Shown here: positions 18,045-21,154 of the stretch, in pieces | Layout of the letters: every line of letters begins with the position of its first letter | Position numbering within the stretch: position 1 is the first letter of the stretch | Assembly (NCBI GenBank): GCA_022837185.1 | Contig: JALHJD010000018.1 | Location: forward strand, 1 to 21,154 | Source of the DNA: Desulfobacteraceae bacterium | Lineage (GTDB): Bacteria; Desulfobacterota; Desulfobulbia; Desulfobulbales; Desulfobulbaceae | DNA: 21,154 nucleotides | Direction of reading: 5' to 3' | Notes under the pieces: generated by a model | What the model saw: only the letters and a program-made list of their open reading frames with translations | The model's database searches: none | What the model was told of the DNA's origin: nothing | Position numbers and translations under genes: made by a program

Positions 18045-19964
18045 ATGAGTAAAATCATTGGAATAGACCTTGGCACGACCAACTCATGCGTCGCCATCAT
18101 GGAAGGCGGGGATCCCAAGGTCATTGCGAATGTCGAGGGGAACAGAACGACTCCCTCCATCGTGGCGTTCACGGACAGCGGCGAGCGGCTGGTGGGGCAG
18201 GTGGCCAAGCGCCAGTCGGTTACCAATCCCACCCGGACGCTGTTTGCCATTAAACGTCTGATCGGCAGAAAGTTCACCGACGCGGAAGTCAAAAAGTCCA
18301 TTGAGGTCAGTCCGTTCAAGATTGTCGAAGGCACGGGCGGAGACGCCTTTGTGGAGGTTGACGGCAAGAAGTACAGCCCGGCGGAGATTTCCGCCATGAT
18401 CCTCGGCAAGATGAAGCAGACCGCCGAGGAATACCTGGGCGAAAAGGTCACCGATGCGGTGGTCACCGTGCCTGCCTACTTCAACGACGCCCAGCGGCAG
18501 GCGACCAAGGACGCGGGCAAGATCGCCGGCCTGAATGTCCAGCGGATCATCAACGAGCCGACCGCCGCGTCCCTGGCCTACGGCCTGGACAAGAAGGGTG
18601 AGGAAAAAATCGCCGTGTTCGACCTGGGCGGCGGCACCTTTGATATTTCGATTCTGGAGATCGGCGACGGCGTCTTCGAGGTGAAGTCCACCAACGGCGA
18701 CACCTTCCTCGGCGGCGAGGATTTCGACATGCGCATCGTCAACTGGCTGGCCGATGAATTCAAGCGCGACCAGGGCATCGATCTGCGCAATGACAAGATG
18801 GCCCTGCAGCGGTTGAAGGAAGAGTCGGAAAAGGCCAAGATGGAGCTGTCGACCGCCAAGGAGACGGACATCAACCTGCCGTTCATCACCGCCGACGCCT
18901 CCGGCCCCAAACATCTGAATATGAAGCTGACCCGCGCCAAGCTTGAAAGCCTGGTTGAAGATCTTATTGACAGGACCGAGGGACCCTGCCGGACTGCCTT
19001 GCAGGACGCCGGTCTCAGCCCTTCCGACATCGACGAGGTTATTCTGGTCGGCGGCATGACCAGGATGCCCAAGGTACAGGAAAAGGTCAGGAAGATCTTT
19101 GGCAAGGAACCGCACAAAGGCGTCAACCCCGACGAGGTGGTCGCCATCGGCGCCGCCATCCAGGGCGGCGTCCTCAGGGGTGACGTCAAGGATGTCCTGC
19201 TGCTTGACGTAACTCCGCTGTCGCTGGGAATCGAGACCCTGGGCGGTGTCTTTACCAAGCTCATTGAAAAGAACACCACCGTCCCCACCAAGAAGAGCCA
19301 GATTTTCTCGACGGCGGCGGACAATCAGCCGGCTGTTTCCATCCACGTCCTCCAGGGAGAACGGGAAATGGCGCAGTACAACAAGACCATCGGCCGGTTT
19401 GAACTGACCGACATCCCGCCGGCGCCCCGCGGCGTGCCCCAGATCGAGGTGACCTTTGACCTGGATGCCAACGGCATCCTGCATGTCTCCGCCAAGGACC
19501 TGGGAACCGGCAAGGAGCAGTCCATCCGGATCACCGCCTCCAGCGGTCTGTCCGAACAGGAAATCGAGCGGATGAAAAAGGACGCCGAACTGCACTCAGA
19601 AGAGGACCACAAGCGCAAGCAACTGGTCGAGGCGAAGAACAACGGCGATTCCATGATCCACATGGTCGAGAAAAGCCTGAAGGAATTGGGCGACAAGGTG
19701 GACAGCGAAACCAAGGCCAGCGTGGAAAACGAGATCGCCAACCTGAAAAAGACCATGGAGGGAGATGACACCGAGGCGATCAAGAAGGCCACCGAATCGC
19801 TCACCCAGGCTTCCCATAAACTTGCCGAACTGATGTATGCCAAGGCAAACAAGGGAGAGCAGGGCGGCGGCCCCGAAACCGGCGGCGGCGCGGCCGGCGG
19901 CGGCAAGGCCTCCGGCAAGGACGACGATGATGTAGTCGATGCCGACTTCGAGGAAGTAAAGTAA
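18045..19964 (+). CDS. dnaK: Molecular chaperone DnaK (Hsp70)
   Basis: A 639-residue ATP-dependent chaperone. The N-terminal ATPase domain (1-~385) shows [13 protein letters not shown], the phosphate-2 motif [14 protein letters not shown] and the adenosine motif [13 protein letters not shown]. The linker [15 protein letters not shown] precedes the peptide-binding domain (~390-505), then a helical lid and a Gly/Ala-rich tail ending in [14 protein letters not shown]. Length and all motifs are standard for Gram-negative DnaK. AAGGAG lies 9 bp before the ATG. Works with GrpE encoded upstream; dnaJ is not in the window. Confidence 0.98.
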   Translation: MSKIIGIDLGTTNSCVAIMEGGDPKVIANVEGNRTTPSIVAFTDSGERLVGQVAKRQSVTNPTRTLFAIKRLIGRKFTDAEVKKSIEVSPFKIVEGTGGDAFVEVDGKKYSPAEISAMILGKMKQTAEEYLGEKVTDAVVTVPAYFNDAQRQATKDAGKIAGLNVQRIINEPTAASLAYGLDKKGEEKIAVFDLGGGTFDISILEIGDGVFEVKSTNGDTFLGGEDFDMRIVNWLADEFKRDQGIDLRNDKMALQRLKEESEKAKMELSTAKETDINLPFITADASGPKHLNMKLTRAKLESLVEDLIDRTEGPCRTALQDAGLSPSDIDEVILVGGMTRMPKVQEKVRKIFGKEPHKGVNPDEVVAIGAAIQGGVLRGDVKDVLLLDVTPLSLGIETLGGVFTKLIEKNTTVPTKKSQIFSTAADNQPAVSIHVLQGEREMAQYNKTIGRFELTDIPPAPRGVPQIEVTFDLDANGILHVSAKDLGTGKEQSIRITASSGLSEQEIERMKKDAELHSEEDHKRKQLVEAKNNGDSMIHMVEKSLKELGDKVDSETKASVENEIANLKKTMEGDDTEAIKKATESLTQASHKLAELMYAKANKGEQGGGPETGGGAAGGGKASGKDDDDVVDADFEEVK

Positions 19965-19983
19965 TTTCCCCCTTTTCGTACCC

Positions 19984-20021
19984 GGGGAGAGCGGATTCAT
20001 TCTGCTCTCCCTTTTTTTTTT
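19984..20021 (+). terminator. Rho-independent terminator of dnaK
   Basis: GGGAGAGC (19985-19992) pairs with GCTCTCCC (20004-20011) and is followed by ten T residues (20012-20021), 20 bp after the dnaK stop. Confidence 0.92.
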
Positions 20022-20070
20022 ATTTTCGGCTATAGATAGCAACTCGGGCCGACGGGCCGGAGGGGGATGT

Positions 20071-20235
20071 GCGGCGGCGGGCACGCATTATTTCAGCAGC
20101 AACCGCGCCTTCCGTCAGGTGATTGCGGAAGAAGTGCACCCCTTTTTCGGACCCCAATGAACGTACCAATCCGAGGCCGACGGCTTCAACGACCCGGTCC
20201 GCCTCGGCACCAGCAGCTATGAACAGGACGGAGCA
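20071..20235 (+). pseudogene. Possible decayed coding fragment upstream of trpS
   Basis: In the same frame as trpS, and interrupted by one TGA (20158-20160), the sequence reads plausible protein: RAFRQVIAEEVHPFFG before the stop, and ADGFNDPVRLGTSSYEQ after it. Third codon positions are strongly G/C in the second piece, as in the real genes nearby. There is no start codon, and the dnaK terminator lies just upstream. It could be the tail of a deleted gene. I do not recognise a family, and chance GC-rich open frame is a real alternative. Confidence 0.22.
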
Positions 20236-21154
20236 ATGAAAAGAGTCTTATCGGGCATACAACCTTCGGGCAAACTCCATATAGGCAATTACTTCGGCAT
20301 GATGAAAACCATGATCGACTACATGGAAAAGGCGGACCTCTATGTATTCATCGTCGATCTCCATGCCCTGACAACGGTGCATGACCGCAATCGGCTGCGG
20401 ACCGGCACCCTGGAGGCAGCCTCCGATTTCCTCGCCCTCGGCCTCGATCCGGATCGCTGCACCTTCTGGGTCCAGTCGGACCTGCCCGAGGTGTGCGAAC
20501 TGACATGGATCCTGTCCACCGTGACCCCCATGGGGCTCCTCGAACGCTGCCATTCCTACAAGGACAAGACCGCCAAGGGCATCGCCCCCTCACACGGCCT
20601 GTTTGCCTATCCGGTCCTGATGGCGGCCGATATCCTGCTCTTTCAGGCCGACCTGGTTCCGGTGGGCAAGGACCAGAAACAGCACCTGGAGGTGGCCCGG
20701 GACATCGCCATCAAGTTCAACAACACCTTCGGGGAAACGTTTGTCGTGCCCGAACCGGCCATCGATGAAAACACGGCCATTATTCCGGGTCTGGACGGCC
20801 AGAAGATGTCCAAGTCCTACGGCAACACCATCCCGATCTTCCTCGATGACAAATCCCTGCGCAAGGTCGTGATGTCCATCAAGACCGACTCGACGCCGGT
20901 GGAAGAGCCGAAGAATCCGGATACCTGCAACCTGTACGCCCTGCTCAAGCTGTTCATGGAGCCGCACCGCCTGGCGGAGGTCCGCAATCTGTACATCAAC
21001 GGCGGAGCGGCCTACGGTCACCTCAAGCAGGAGCTGTTTGAACTGATCCGTGATTATTTCGCCCCGGCCCGGGACAGGAAGAAAGAACTGCTGGCCAATC
21101 CCGACTATCTGCGGGAGATCCTGGCCAGGGGGGCTGAGAAGGCGAGGGCCAAGG
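20236..21154 (+). CDS. trpS: Tryptophanyl-tRNA synthetase (cut by window edge)
   Basis: The first 306 codons of a class Ic aminoacyl-tRNA synthetase that charges tRNA-Trp. The HIGH-type motif is in GKLHIGNYFG and the KMSKS loop in GQKMSKSYGN. QPSGKLHIGN at the N-terminus and GLDGQKMSKS are typical of bacterial TrpS. The start at 20236 has GGAG 5 bp upstream and matches the family N-terminus (MKRVLSGIQPSG). Bacterial TrpS is usually ~330 residues, so about 20-30 residues lie beyond the right edge. Confidence 0.96.
   Translation, partial: MKRVLSGIQPSGKLHIGNYFGMMKTMIDYMEKADLYVFIVDLHALTTVHDRNRLRTGTLEAASDFLALGLDPDRCTFWVQSDLPEVCELTWILSTVTPMGLLERCHSYKDKTAKGIAPSHGLFAYPVLMAADILLFQADLVPVGKDQKQHLEVARDIAIKFNNTFGETFVVPEPAIDENTAIIPGLDGQKMSKSYGNTIPIFLDDKSLRKVVMSIKTDSTPVEEPKNPDTCNLYALLKLFMEPHRLAEVRNLYINGGAAYGHLKQELFELIRDYFAPARDRKKELLANPDYLREILARGAEKARAK

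Noticed and set aside
18084..19595. Minus-strand frame of 503 codons over dnaK
   Set aside because: Known type of spurious antisense frame in dnaK; the plus strand is unquestionably dnaK.
20067..20222. ATG frame of 51 codons before trpS
   Set aside because: Pro/Arg/Gly-rich translation with no family signal; the frame shared with trpS looks more protein-like.

Overview
The window looks like chromosome of a GC-rich anaerobic, sulfur-metabolising bacterium, most likely of the Desulfobacterota (Desulfobulbales-like). This is inferred from the style of the DnaK, GrpE, aminotransferase and NtrC-type regulator proteins and from the sulfur genes, not from a marker search. No rRNA, tRNA or CRISPR array was seen.

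Left edge (1-98): the last codons and terminal repeat of an IS66-family insertion sequence. At 391-881 lies a 5'-truncated, frameshifted copy of a LysE-type exporter gene. An intact copy lies at 7042-7665. The two copies and their shared downstream flank form a direct repeat of about 491 bp that brackets everything between them.

Bracketed cassette (about 900-6900, all on the minus strand): transcription order is a YeeE/YedE (TsuA-type) sulfur-compound transporter, a TusA-like sulfur carrier with a CPxC motif, a soluble PAS-PAS histidine kinase with a cysteine cluster, and an NtrC-type sigma-54 activator. A secreted two-domain rhodanese follows. The rhodanese gene has a near-perfect sigma-54 promoter (1960-1976) and a 12-bp palindrome placed where an enhancer site would be (about -93). 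The cassette therefore reads as a self-contained unit that senses sulfur compounds, imports sulfur and switches on a periplasmic sulfurtransferase. This is the most interesting part of the window.

Housekeeping block (7042-13832, minus strand): an RNA m5U methyltransferase, then a core-MetE-like methionine synthase, lysS, lolC, lolD and lysE in likely operon order. The leader of the MetE-like gene carries a 10-bp closing helix, two inner hairpins and a mutually exclusive alternative helix, which resembles a riboswitch.

Right block (plus strand): an orphan NtrC-type response regulator, a class I/II aminotransferase with a clear promoter, an unusually structured intergenic region (16981-17325), grpE, a strong hairpin between grpE and dnaK, dnaK with a strong terminator, a possible decayed coding fragment, and trpS running off the right edge.
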